From: Symbiodinium natans
Taxonomy: Eukaryota; Sar; Dinophyceae; Suessiales; Symbiodiniaceae
Reading direction: 5' to 3'
NCBI GenBank assembly: GCA_905221605.1
Contig: CAJNDS010001957.1
Location: 444,438-508,437 of the forward strand
DNA: 64,000 nucleotides
Shown here: one piece after another, positions 46,601 through 59,300 of the stretch
Numbering within the stretch: position 1 is the stretch's first letter
Layout of the letters: the number at the start of each line of letters is the position of its first letter
Notes under the pieces: model-generated
Database searches by the model: none
What the model saw: only the letters and a program-made list of their open reading frames with translations
Told to the model about the DNA's origin: nothing
Program-made: the position numbers and the translations under genes

Positions 46601-46984
46601 CTTAAAAAGCTTGCAAAGCATGTGCACATCCTTCGCTCAGGATGCAAGACTCCCGAATGCATGGCCACATTGGAATCTCGCTGCACATCGACTTTAAAAG
46701 TGGGATGCTCATGCATGAATGCTGACCGTGCCAGCTTTCAATTATGAATGTGGTTAGATGCTGCATCCGTCGAATGTGTAACGCAACTGGCAAACAATGA
46801 TGTACATGCTGCCGTTCCCTGCCATGCGCTCCACAAGGTTAGCTGCAAAGCCAAGATTGCGGTGTCCCCGAGCCAACATAGCACGTCAAAAAACAGCTCA
46901 CGTAGCAGCTCTAAAGTGGCACAATACCTCAGCAAGGCTGGCAAGGCCCCGGCTTCTTCCAGCCCGAGGCCGGAACAGCCAAAG

Positions 46985-47640
46985 ACTCCGTTGGAGCCTA
47001 CACTGCGAGTATAAAATAGAGCAAAGAGTCGACATCAGCAAGCTACAAGGCCAGCTACAAGGTATGCGGCGCGGATTTGGGCTTGAAGCTTCGAGCTTGC
47101 ACGGCTGTTTTTTGGGCTTGCAGAAACTACATGTTTAGAATACATGTTTTGGAGTTGAGGCTTGAGGTCTTGGGCTTGCAGTGCTGCTCTTGTGGCTTGC
47201 AGATACTACTTTCTTGGAACACATGTTTTCGAGCTTTTTGCACTGCTGTTTTGGGGGTTTTGGAGTTTTTTCCCTCCCGCAAGAAGGCTAAAGGTTTTGG
47301 TCTTTCACTGCTGGTTTAGAAAGGTCATCGGCTTAGGCTCGACGGATCACAGGCGTTTGGCCTAGCACTGTTGGGGCTCAGGGCCATGGGAGTCATGGGA
47401 GTGGGAGCAGGGTTGAGGTTTTGGCCCTGCACTCTCGGGGTTTGGATGGGAGTGCGATGGGGTTATGGGGGCGCGAGCAGGGTTTTGTGCTTGCACTACT
47501 AGTCACTACTGTTGGGGGTTTGGGGGAGCAGGACTGCTTGAAGGAGTCAGGGGGCAGGGAGCAGGGCTTGCAGGGGTTGGGGCCAGGTGAGTGGGGATGT
47601 TGAGCTTGCACTGCTGGCGGAAGCAACCAGCATGAACATC
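46985..47640. repeat. Degenerate G/T-rich repeat region
   Basis: The plus strand repeats variants of GGGCTTGCAGTGCTG and TTTTGGGGTTT, with GAGCAGGG units from about 47,390. The spacing is irregular at roughly 40-70 bp. No reading frame looks coding. It lies between the PPR gene and the RRM gene. Confidence 0.55.
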
Positions 47641-47649
47641 GAGATGGGG

Positions 47650-48050
47650 CACTTCAAGGCCTCGTTGAAAAGCCCAAGCCGATGAACCCAAAGACATTAA
47701 AGACCAATAACCCTACAAGAAACGATGAAAGTGAGAAGCAGAACTGGGGGAGAAATCAAAAGCTCGAAACAGGCAAAAGAGCGAAAAATGAAGCTGCGAA
47801 ATGCGCAAAATGCGAGGAAACGCACACATAGAGTAGACACACCAGGAACTCATAAATTGCAGAAGAGCAAGCGGGGAACTGTCGTATACCGAGACGAAAC
47901 ACAAGGAAATAACAGATTTAGCGCGGCCAAATCTGCGCTGCATAAAACTAAACTATGCGTATGTAACGTCATGCGTCTGGCGTCTCCACGCCACCCCACC
48001 CCACCCCCCCCCCACCTCACCCCGTGGAGTGGTCGCGGGGATGGGCTTGA
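47650..48050. other. No supported gene; C-rich tract at 47,995-48,025
   Basis: An A-rich plus-strand segment (47.70-47.95 kb) is followed by a CCCCACCCC run. No protein motif is visible. Confidence 0.4.
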
Positions 48051-48059
48051 AATTTGGGG

Positions 48060-48960
48060 TTACGGATTGCTTTGGGTGGCGTTTGAGTCTCTTCGATTTA
48101 TGCAAAGCCAGGTGCACGGATACCAGAAGGGCATAGACAGTTTCTGGGTCTCTGGCTCCGTACAAAGGGCGGCCACCTTGACCCAGAAGCCAGCCATGCT
48201 GCAACAGGGCACGGGATGAAACTCGAGACTCAGGCTCCACAGACAGCTGAGCGGTTCGTGCCGATGCAATACAAGAGCTTGTGCTGCCCAGCCTTGATAG
48301 CGCCTGTCTTCCTTGGCGCGGGCTCTCACAAAAATGTCCCCTGCATTCCGACGTGCAACTGAGACATTGCAACCTGGCATCGGGTTTTTGTGCGGCTCGC
48401 GGGTAATCCTCAACTCTTGCCCGCGCTCAACATGCTCGTAAACCTGGCAGCAAGCTTGGATCACATGGTCTTGTAACATGTGCCGATTCAGCAAAGCTGT
48501 CCACACCGGTGCATCGCAGTATTCGCGGCCAGTTGCTTTGTAAACGCCATTGGCGTCCTCTCGGCAACTCATGCTTGGTCTGCGGCCGTCTGCATCTTGC
48601 AAATCCAACGAACAGCCAATTGAGCGGGAGAATGGTGCTTCAGTCTCTTTTCTCAAGGCTGCAGATCAGTGACTGTGCATGGATGCCCGAAGAAGCTGTG
48701 TTTACAGCACAGCTCTGAAAGGCACGGGCGAGCTTTTGCAAAAGGAGAATCATCAGTGCATTGCAGCTGACCGATGCACTTCCCTGGCTGTACCTTCTCA
48801 TATTCACCAAGCGGCACAAATCGGGACAACTTACTGGCAAGCTACCAGGAACAAGGTATTATTTGGCTTCAGTTCGCACTCCTCATCACTCCTCTATCCG
48901 CTGGCAGGAGGATGCCGATGACAGCCCTGCAATCGACAATTGTGAACATGTCTTGCGCAA
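48060..48960. other. Possible 3' exons of the RRM gene, not resolved
   Basis: A 198-codon minus-strand frame (48,656-48,060) and a shorter one (LARAFQSCAVNTASSGIHAQ, near 48,735) are open. Their content is plausible for protein, but no domain is recognised. If the RRM frame continues by splicing after 48,967, these would be its downstream exons. Confidence 0.3.
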
Positions 48961-48966
48961 CTCCTC

Positions 48967-49506
48967 TCAGTTCCCCGGCTGCAGCATGACCGGCCGCTCG
49001 CTTTGTCTGGTTGGCACACGTTGGCCCCACATGGCACGAACCAGAGAGCGCAAAGAAGCAATGTCTGGAACGGTGATGAATGCATAACCACGGTTCCTAC
49101 CGCTCTGGTTCAATGGCAATGAGAGCTGGAACTTGCAGGCTGTAGAGCTCCTCACGAATGCCTCAAGCTCAGCATGTGTGCACCTTGCGGGGAGGTTGCG
49201 GATCATGAGTTTTGGAGCAAGTTGCCACGATGGATGGTCAGCATGCAGTCCGTATTCTTCGTGCCAGTGGACGTTGAGATCCGACTGCTTCGTGGACTGC
49301 TTCGACTGCAACTCGTGGACTTGGTACGTTGACACAAGCTTTGGGTGTGTGAAGGACCACCCCTCCAGGTAGACCTCCTCACCTTTCTCTGCCGTCTGCG
49401 GCCATGAATATGACCGCTTCACGGCGGGCATGCCCTGCACAATCTCCAGGAAGGTGTTCGAGATCAGTACGCGAGCTGCTTCTCCATCTTGGGAGGTGGC
49501 GGCCAT
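48967..49506 (-). CDS. Mei2-type RNA-recognition-motif protein
   Basis: This is a 179-codon open frame starting MAATSQDGEAARVLISNTF. Residues about 99-170 form an RNA-recognition motif: KLMIRNLPARCTHAELEAFV (RNP2, first strand and helix), then NRGYAFITVPDIASLRSLVR (RNP1 with G-Y-A-F), then MWGQRVPTRQSERP. The L-M-I-R-N-L-P start, the N-x-G-Y-A-F-I core and a closing basic S-E-x-P segment are the pattern of the C-terminal Mei2 RRM, which binds non-coding or messenger RNA. The N-terminal 95 residues have no domain I know. The frame stops right after MLQPGN, which may be the true end or a readthrough into an intron. The Met at 49,506 is the first in frame. Confidence 0.75.
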   Translation of the reverse strand: MAATSQDGEAARVLISNTFLEIVQGMPAVKRSYSWPQTAEKGEEVYLEGWSFTHPKLVSTYQVHELQSKQSTKQSDLNVHWHEEYGLHADHPSWQLAPKLMIRNLPARCTHAELEAFVRSSTACKFQLSLPLNQSGRNRGYAFITVPDIASLRSLVRAMWGQRVPTRQSERPVMLQPGN

Positions 49507-49509
49507 CTC

Positions 49510-50995
49510 TGGAGGTCAGACTGCCTGCACAACAGGCAGCCTGCATGCTTATATACATCACGACCACTACTGACCGGCAGCCACATGGCAGCGGATACGA
49601 GATGGTTTCGCGAGATGCCTTAAGACGGTTCCACCAAACCGCCACTACGCTGTGCACTGGTGCATCTCCTGGTGCATTCGACCACATCGCGCTGGGAGCT
49701 ACACCCCCAGACGGCCGAAACAGGTAAGGAAGAACAAACATATTTGCTTCGATCATGCCCCATAAAAAGCGAGCTGATGTGGGAGCAATCACACACACAC
49801 ACACACAGAGAAGGGCAGACAGAGTAAAGACAGAGTTGCGAAACGAGGTGGCAATAAAACAAGGCCGAACTCGCAACTATCAATAACTAGGCAATAACTA
49901 CGTCGTCAACAATGACAATATCAAAACCAAATAAAACAGCTAAGCGCAATATCGAGCAACGAAATAGGCACCCCAGGGATACACGGCCAGACTCTCTGCG
50001 GGCACTGCAGGGATACTCGGTGGGACTCTCTGGGGGGTTCTCTGGAGGTTGGCAGCCCGAGATACTCGGCGAGACGCTTTGCGGGTGTCTCAGGGGGCCC
50101 TTCCAGGATGCTGGGTGGGGTTGGCGCTTTGGTTGGCCCTTTGCGGGCTTGGACTCTGGGGGTGGGCGTTGCTCCAGGGATACTCGGGGCTTTCTGTGGG
50201 CGTTTCCATGGTTCACTAAAATCGAACAACGCCACACAGGGTCGGGAATAGCCAACACCGACTGGAGGCATGAAGGCGGAAAAGACAGCGATGCTTGCTG
50301 AGTCATTGGTCCTGAGCCCCAGCATCCGATATTACCAAGGCCTCACAGGGCATCTGTTCTTTCAGGTCTCCCGTGGGCATTTTGTGGGAAACACGAAAGC
50401 GTGCACCTGCGGCAGGTCGCTGAGGGTCATGGCTCGCAACTTCCCCTATCCTTCAAGTTACTTACTCTGTGATGACATAACACCTTGGAGGCTGAGTGCA
50501 AAGCTGAGTGCAGGTTCACAGCGAAGGTAAAAATAGGCCAAGATTGGGAATGTGTTTAGACCAGGGACTTGCCGGTGCAGAGAAACTCAGATGAATCTTT
50601 GCAGGTAAACGGTAAACGGCTTCTTCGCTACAGCAGCCGGAAAACAAAAGCTTGCCAGACCACTCATTGCAAGGGCACACTGCCTTAACTGCGATCTGCA
50701 AGGGCACGAAAGACACGCTTCTTTTTGCAGTTTTGTGCATGCAGATACACATTCCGCCCCCATCCTGTGCAAAAATAGCGCCAAACTGGTCAAGAGCCAG
50801 CAATTAAGTCTGGAACTTTCCAGGGGACATCAAGCGTGCGCAGGGCTGAGACAAGAAACGTCTGGCATCAGAACGAGATCATTGTGAGAGAGAGAGGAAA
50901 AAAACTGTGCATGGGCACGAAGGGTGCACATAACGCCAAACAAGGCCGTTAATTATGCAGCTGTGCTTTTGTCGAATTCAGTCTTTGCCGGAAGG
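49510..50995. other. No supported gene apart from a repeat
   Basis: Open frames exist on both strands but lack motifs. A minus-strand stretch near 50,790-50,720 (FGAIFAQDGGGMCICMHKT) is a weak exon candidate. A short CA run lies at 49,791-49,806. Confidence 0.3.
49968..50215. repeat. Degenerate G-rich repeat (gggatactcgg-like)
   Basis: Variants of GGGATACTCGG and GGACTCTCTGGGGG alternate over 250 bp, for example AGGGATACACGG, AGGGATACTCGG, GAGATACTCGG and AGGGATACTCGG. The opposite strand is open and Pro-rich, as expected of such a repeat, and I do not call it a gene. Confidence 0.55.
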
Positions 50996-51009
50996 CTTGC
51001 ACTGAACAG

Positions 51010-51830
51010 GTGAAGCGACGCATAACCTACCAGTGTGCTGTGCAGCCATGCCTTTAGACTCAAATTCAGAGAGGAGGTGCACAGGTGGCATCCTCGGGTT
51101 GCAGTGCTCCTTGTGGACACCGTGCACAGGAACCTGCAGCGGAGGCTCGTGTCTGATCTCCATGTCTTTCAGTGCTTGCCGAGGCACTGTCGGGACCTGA
51201 GGTGCGCGGAGCGGACAATGAGCGCTTCCTGCCACGCGCCCATCGGCGCCAATCGGCGCCAACGCGTTCCCCAACGGGAACGGATCATGCGGGGCTCTGC
51301 GTCCTGTCGATCCGCCTGGTCGAGCTCGGTCTCGGGTGGTGCGATTTGCGCAAGCTTGGCCTCATGAAAAACAACAGCTGGCAGTAGCAAATGCTGATGA
51401 ACGGAGCAGAGTTCAGCATGGCATGGGCGATGGGCAATGCCAAGGCGTGCAGAATAAACAGAACTAGGACAAAAACAGCTACTACCGAGGATGTGGCGGT
51501 GAAACTGCCCCATCTGAACTCTTGGTCCATGTCACTTCTTCCACTTGGTCAAAGCGGACCTCACACCATATTTGCATCCCTCTCTGGAGGGTCTCCGGGG
51601 TCCCCGGTACTCCAGCAGACAGCCCACCTTCGTGAGGCGAGGCGCGTAAACTTCCCCGGTCTGTGGCAGCATGCTGGCTTGCGCACGCCTGTCAATCAAG
51701 CAGAAAGTGCACGGCTTGAGCGGTCCGATTTGCTTTCTTGGGGGGTTGTACAATGCAACACAGAGAAGAGCATGCATCACATTGTGCGTCATGCAGTCGG
51801 GACGAGCCTCGCCGGGCACAAGCTCGTGGT
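51010..51830 (-). CDS. Unrecognised membrane protein, exons
   Basis: The exon about 51,202-51,012, between acceptor CACCTCAG|GTCCC and donor GTAGGTTATG, reads VPTVPRQALKDMEIRHEPPL and PRMPPVHLLSEFESKGMA. To its right a frame (51,530-51,380) contains a transmembrane helix, SVVAVFVLVLFILHALALPI. Another (51,740-51,560) reads LPQTGEVYAPRLTKVGCLLE. These may form one gene or be the 3' end of the large membrane protein to the right. No family is recognised. Confidence 0.4.
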
Positions 51831-52189
51831 GCGCGATCGTGCCTCCTCCTCGCTCAAATCGACAGATGTATCACCAGTACCGTCATGGACAGGCAAGGTG
51901 TGACGTCCTGTTTCTGGCGAGGCACGCCTCCAACAGCAGGCTCTTGCCTACAACTCGGTCCACACCCGTCATACGCGCGCCGCCACAAGAGCTCAACAAG
52001 TTGCTGTGGCAAAGCTTGCTGCAATCAGACCTCCAGTAGCGGTTCGCCCGTCGACATGATCGGCAGCATCCGCAAGTAAAGCGAAAAAGCCTTGAGGGGT
52101 GCCAGGCAGGGGGTCTGCAGTCGATCTTGAGTGAGTGGCAAGACATGATGCGAGTCTCTATTGGGAGACGAAGAGGCCAAGAGAAGGAG

Positions 52190-53291
52190 CCAGCGTCATC
52201 CAGCGGGCCAAGTATCATGAGCAAAGGCCCCAGAAAGCAGAATGTGTACAGCAATGACCTGTGATGGACTTCATGTCCGAGCACATAATCTCTCCACTGG
52301 TGCATCATCGTCTGCCGAAGCCATGGCGGCTACCATGTCCGTCTAAAGACTGTTCGACCGAGGTTGCGGCAGGATCGTATTCGCAACCTAGCAGAATGAG
52401 CTCAACTGCTTTTCGACATGGCGTGCATGTTTGTGCGAAATTGTTCATAGAATATCATCTATATAAAACCTTTATTTGATACTGCATTTGAAGAGGGTTG
52501 ATATCATAACATATCACTGATATCCATTACAAGTTATCATGTACTTAACTTAAACATGCAAGTGTGATCGTCAGCCGTGCATGTGCATAGCAATGACCTA
52601 CTCAGAACGACGACAAAATAGCAAAAATCAGGGCCAAATGAAAATCATGTTTGGCTTCATCAACGCCGAAAAACATGTGGCAGCAACATGCCCGGTAGAC
52701 TTTACCATGCAAACACAAGGCACTAATGCAACACCTGCCAAACTTTCCACTGAACAAGCTCCAAAAACAGCGCACACACACACATACTCGCTCTCCCACT
52801 CGATCTCTCGTGTGAGACATCGATGTGTCAGCTCTTCTTTGGTTGGGTCTCATAATGCAGGTACGTAGCAAGAGCGTCCTCTCCCTACATCACACTCAAT
52901 GGCAAGTGTCTTCGTTGGCCTGAGCCTTGCCAACGAGCCTCAGGCCCCCTGCATTGGAACGGAATAGACTCTTAGATACAGAGTTTCCACACACACACAA
53001 CAATTTACCGGCCAGGCGGGTGTTGGTGCGTGTGCGCGTGCGCGTGCGCGTGCGCGTGCGCGTGCGCGTGCGCGTGCGCGTGCGCGTGCGCGTGCGCGTG
53101 GGCGCGTGCGCGTGGGCGCGTGGGCGTGTGCGTGGGCGTGCGTGCGTGCGTGGGCGTGGGCGTGGGCGTGGGCGTGGGCGTGGGCGTGGGCGTGGGCGTG
53201 GGCGTGGGCGTGGGCGTGGGCGTGGGCGTGGGCGTGGGCGTGGGCGTGGGCGTGGGCGTGGGCGTGGGCGTGGGCGTGGGCGTGGGCGTGG

Positions 53292-53325
<34 letters not shown>

Positions 53326-56300
53326 CTGTGCGCACATCTGCGCTTTCCTCGACCGCAAGCTCATATCTCTAACCGGGGTGCTTGGGTCGATTAAACTTCG
53401 GGTGTGATCACCGCAACCGTTTGGTGACGTGCATCGGAGTGTTTCTCGGCTCCTATGCTCCAACATTGTCTATTGACCTTGCCAAGAAGCCAGCATGGTA
53501 CCAAGTTTGACAAAGAGCACGATCCGGCATGGCAAAAGAAATGCCGTGCCAGCTGCTGTGGTCAGTGCACCACCCAAGATGGAGGGTCCAAGATTGACGA
53601 GCGTCAGCTGCATCTTTTCCTAGTCTGAGCCCGAAACTCACTTCTGCAGAAGAATTAGCGACGCATGTCCACATGCGCAAGCTTGAGTGCTCTAACTCTA
53701 TCCTCATCTCGGCTACAGTGCAAAACATCAAGTGCCGAAGAAGAAGCACCGCGGGTCAGCTTCTCTGTCACATGATAGCCTCTCATATTGATTGACGCAG
53801 GGCGCAGGGACACTTTCTGCGTAGCCCCTATCAGCAGTGCAGCAAGGCCGGCGCACACTACCAAATGCGAATGATCAGGCAAGCGGCCATGTGCCAAGTG
53901 CAGGCAGTAGTCCACGCTCATACCAACAAAGGTCACAACCCCGACAGCTTCTATGGCCCCGAACTTGTACTGCATGACTCCGAAAAGGAAGCCGAAAAGT
54001 GGACAGACTTCCTCGGTTGTGGTGCTGCCCCTCTTGCTACTCCCTGCAGCCGCAACAAGTCAAGCTTCCATGTTATTCTCTCTTTCTCTGCCGCGCCATC
54101 CCCTAAGGTCTTGCTTCGCAAGGGCACGAAAAGTAGGCTAGGATCTCAGGAGGCGCAGTGACTTTCCATGTTATTCAGATAACAAGTTTTTTTTGAGAGG
54201 GTCGGTCGTCAATCCTGCTTCTCGTCAATTCCAGCAAGCAAACCCATCTATCAAACCAAAGTGAATGCATTCGTCACTCCCGTGTCTGCCTGCAATCTGG
54301 TAACCAGCAGAATAGTCACCAGGACGAACAGACCAATGAAGACATTCTGGCTGAAAACGATGACGCACGCTACAGCGATGCCAATGGACAGGAGTAACGA
54401 CGTCAACGTCTTCGACATGATAGAGTGCTCCTTAGATATCACGACATTGACCGAATCTTGTCGGAGCTTTAGCGGAACAGCGCAACTTCAACATGCTTCG
54501 ATCTCATGAGCCATTGGACGTGCTACTTTCCGGAACCCTCACAGGAACCAGCAAGATGCAGAACTGACATGCTCAAGAATCCATGTCAACCGCCGTCCAT
54601 GTCTGCGACACCATAAGAGCAGATCCAGCAGAAAGCGGCGCATGTCCTGGCTGTGAGCTCTGGGAAGCATCCCCTCGAACTGGCACTGCATGTGAGATTT
54701 GACAATTCCAACCCAGAATCTGTTGAGGTCGGCCACATAATTCATCCATCTTGACTTTAAGGGCAGCAGCCTCAGCCACGATTGCATGACATCCGAATCG
54801 GCACTGCAACTCAGCTAGCACTGGAGCTGAGCCGCATGGGCAGACCACTGTTCCGCGGCATGTTAACCAACATCCGCATAATTGCAAACTTTGGATGCCC
54901 TTGCAGCGAAAAGCGCCGTCCAAGGCAACTGAACTTCTGCAAAGACTGATCTTTGAGGGCACCAGCCTGCAAAGTTTTCGGCGTCAGTGGCCAAATCCTT
55001 TAAGAAGGCATCCGAGATCTCTTGGTGGAAGAAGGCTTGAAGCGCTTCTGATGCCAAGCTCCTCTGCAGAGGCAGACTCGGCAACACAGGCCTTGCACGA
55101 GCAGGCCTACCTCTTGCTTGGACATGCAACTCTGCTACTCTTCAAGCCTCTGCATTATGGGAAAGCTGCCGCCAAGTCCGACCACGAAGTTGCGCCAGAC
55201 TTCAACCCAACAGGGCACCTCGCAGCTACATGAAACCACGAGAGGTTCGAACAGCCATGGGCCATGGGACATTTCGAAACCTGCTCTTGCACAACATGAT
55301 AGGTCTATGGCGCCTCTGGCCGGACCAGAAGCGAGTTGTCGTTTCGTGCAGTCTCGCAAGCTTGCAGGAGCCACGTCTGCACCTGGCGGGGCGCGAAGAG
55401 ACACTACCTCTCTGGCCCAGGCTCTCCGAGATCCCGCGCCTGTGGATCCAGCAAGTCGAATGACGGATCATACTCGGGAGCAGACACATTGTCTGCTCGG
55501 AACCCCACGATGCCTGGCTATGAGGTGAACAAGATGGCCCACACAAGTTCCAACAACCATCACCATGCTGATGTTTGCCCGGATGCCCCAGACCAAGGAA
55601 ATCTGGACACAGTTGGTCAATGGCTCCAGCAATGCCTTTGTGCGGGCTGGTGGCCAGACACCCAGGAACAGATCACAGCAAGAGCGGTTTCACAAAGAGG
55701 GCTGGTTGTGAGGTCTTCTGCTTGCTTTACGAAGCGCTACACTCTTGTTGGGCGCCACAAAGATCTTGTTAAGGTTTGCTTGCTAAGTGCAGCTAGCCAT
55801 GCTGGACTCAGAGAAGCGGTTTCGGCTGTCGCCACGGCTCTTGGCTGACCCTGCGTTTCGATCATCTCGGTCATAGCAGCTTTTCCCGCTGGCGAGAAGT
55901 TGCTTCAATTCTAACACCCAGCTTGCTTGCGTTAAGGTGTGTCTGATTACGCGATGGTACACGCGAACTTTGGCAAATTTGCATGTTTTTGAACCCGCGC
56001 TACATGTTTAGTCCTACGCCAGTCACCTTCCACTCTCACCCAGCACACTCACTGGCAACATGTGTCAAACCTTCCACCGCCACTCGGAACTTCCATATTG
56101 CATATTATAGTCTATGGCCGCAACTGGCAATCCTAGCCGGAAGCATCGAGGAATCTAGGCGATCCACGTCCAAAAATGCTGAAACTCATCAGATACGGGC
56201 TTAGCAGGACAGACCAGAAAAGCCAAGCTGTGCCCAGGAGGCACAAGCCAATCAACAATCTACAGAGCAAGTCTAGCAAACCCAAGAACTCATGGCCCCG

Positions 56301-59300
56301 GAAGGTGCCAACTGCAAGCCCGACTGAGACATACGCACGGTCTGATGGCGATGAACGGTGCATGTAGGTGCTGGTGTGGCCAAGTCACACTTGCACCCAG
56401 CCAGCATGAGCAACGGCCATCAATGCAGTCGCCCGCCTGACTGCAATTTCCTGGGCAAAGCTCTTCCTGGCATGCATCGCCACCTGCCAAAGGCTTTGTG
56501 ACGCTCCACGTGTTCCTGTGACTCTTCAAAGTCCACCACAAGAAAGTAAGGATCAGGCCAAACATGGGAGGACAATGGCACTCGGGCAAGCTATCCCCAT
56601 CCTGCACAGGTCACAACCTGAACTCTGCTGGACATGGGCCTATGGACCATTCGATTATGTGCATATGGCCCTTTACCCCACATTTAGTGTGCTATATGTG
56701 CTGCAACCCTTCTCGTCCTGCGAAAGTCGACAGGTGCCGCCATTGAAGCATTCGGGACAGGAATGAAGGCCACAGTCGTCTCCACTAAATCCATCATGGC
56801 AAGCACACCTCCTGCCAGAGTTACTTTCTCACTGAAGGGATCTGCCGATGACGCCGCTGGGACACTAGGGTCCTCATGCTTGTGTTCTGGGCGACAGTCA
56901 ACACACATTGACCCCGCTGTGGCCCGCCACAGGCAGGGAGGCCGGGGCAGTCTTCATAGTCTTCGCAGGTAGGGCCGCTCCAACCGCTCTCACAGCGACA
57001 TGCGCCATCTCCGTCGCACACACCATGCCCACATCCTGTCTGGGAAGAATGACTGCATCTCCCCTCGCAGGCAAGTCTGAACCTTGCACCAAAATCCCCA
57101 GAAACCCTACACGCCCGAAACCCTACTAACCTGTTTGGGCCAAGCTCATGCTGGGCTCCTATGTTCTACTTGGTCGAAGCTGCATGTAAACCAAAAACTC
57201 ACATGAAAGAACAATGCAACAAGCAAAACCACACAGATGACAGAGAACTTGGAGACGAAATGCCAAAGAAGGCTTTATCAGCCACCAATGTCAGAATCAG
57301 TTGGGCCAGAAGCTCTCACAGCCAGACTGCCCGTATGATTCTTAAAGACAACTGTCTTTGAACACAGGCAACGGTCCCAGACCGAAGCAAAGTGAGGATG
57401 CCGGTGTGGCTTTGGGTCTCCAAACTGGTTCCGGTAAAGCAAGGTAAATGGAGGGAGGGAGGGCGAGCCCCATATCGACATGTATCTCGAAGGGGCGGGG
57501 GGGGGGGGGGCGGGTACCATGGGCCTTAATGCCTCCACATCCGAAATCTTAAGAATACTAGAAGCAATCTTGTAAACAAGAACGACAGCGAGCGCTCCAA
57601 GCAACTCACATTCGTGACAAGCTCAAAAAATGAGGTGGCGCCCTGAAGAAATACATTACACACCGAAGCAATGCATCTCAATTGCCTGGGCACGCCGTGC
57701 CGGTACTGCCATTTGAGTCATTTGAGGCGAGATCCGCTGTGGTCGTGGACGCTGTTTGTGCGGTCTCGGCAGTCTCGGCAGTTTCGGCTTCCCACTCTGC
57801 CGAAGCAATCGAATCTGATGTGAAAACCTTCGGAAAGAACGGCTGCTACGATCTCTGCAACTTGCAACTGGCACTGGCCACATACTGCTCGGTCCACGGA
57901 GAACAGGGCCACTTCGGGTTAGTGCTATGTCTTACTTGAGGGGTTTAGGGTTCTTGTTTCACGGCGCCTCTTCAAGCAGCTTCTGCAGGCGACCCGCGTT
58001 GACAGACTCAGGGAAAATCTGCAAGCCTCCTGAAAGGGGCAATTCAAGCTTTCAAAGAAACCCCTTCACAGAGCTCACACAGCCTGTACGATCCTGTACG
58101 ATTGTGCAGTCGACATCAAAACCCTCCAAAGCTGAACACGGCTGTTTTTCGTCAGACAGCTGTGCTGTAGGATAACGGAAGCTATACCTAAGTCCCTTTG
58201 CCCTTGCCCAATGAATGCATCCACCCATGGATTCAAAAAACAACGCTGCAGTTAACTAATGTGAAAACCAGTGTACGGCTTCAAAGGCACGACAGTGATT
58301 GCAAGGGTTTAAGGAAACCGGGCACGAGTGAAGCAGGCTTCTGTGGCAAGCACAGCTCCTGTCGCCAGCTCGAAGCCTGCCGTTGCAGTCCATGCGCCCA
58401 TTACACTAGCCACTGCAGACCTCAGAGCCAGCAACATGAGCTCCCGAAGCAAAAACTCTTTCCCTCCGCAGCTTCCACATCTACTGTTGTGCCAAGGGGC
58501 AGCAGCACCCAACAGCACCGGGCATGATAGAGGCTGCGATAACATCGTCCATAAAGAAAGGTCTCAAAGCTGCTGAGCTGGTCCACGTCCAAGTCGCGTT
58601 GGATAAGAACCTGGCTCGATGACCGGCATCAACCCCCAGGCCATGACATCGTGACCTCTCCGAATCAAGGCTGCCTTCGCAGTTGCTCGTGATGTCAAGG
58701 TCCTGTCGGCTAAGCTGGACTGCCAAAGCCCCATGCTTTGAAACTAGGGCTGGTGCCTCGATAGCTACCGTTCTGGAGGCTCCAGAACTGCTAAGCGTAT
58801 GAGGGCTATCTCCTACGCAGACCTAGACATATCTAGGCACGTGCCGAAGATCTCTCCACCTAACTGCGAGCGCCTGTGTGACGACGAGAGCTATCAAACA
58901 CAGGCTACTGGAACTTACAGTCGGGAACCACATGGGACCACCACCACTGACTGTGTGGTGTGGCCGGTGCGCAACTTCATCGTAAAGCCACTCTTGCTTT
59001 CCATCAAGATCCGGGCCCACTCTTGAAGATGCAATCTAGGAAGCTAGGAAGCGAGCCTGATGTTCAGTGCCACTGAGTTGACGGTGGAGCGCAGCGTCTG
59101 GTATGCCAACGTAGAGCGTCTTGCCAGCATTGGTACCCTGATTCGCACCGAGAAAGCCATCCAATCTGGTTTGGTGCAGGAACCAGCCTTGTCATCCTTG
59201 TCCACATTGACGCTTTGGAAGACCGTGCGACTGTGCCTGAAGTGCATTGGCCCTTGCCCGGGCCCTCGCAGTCACTGCTGATTGACAACGAAACAAAATG

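Noticed and set aside
49921-50325. Pro-rich minus-strand frame of 134 codons
   Set aside because: It coincides with the degenerate G-rich repeat and shows repeat-driven composition without a domain.
52927-53466. Open frames of Gly-Arg, Ala-Trp or Thr-Pro repeats
   Set aside because: Also microsatellite translation; the tract lies between exons of the Dispatched-type gene.
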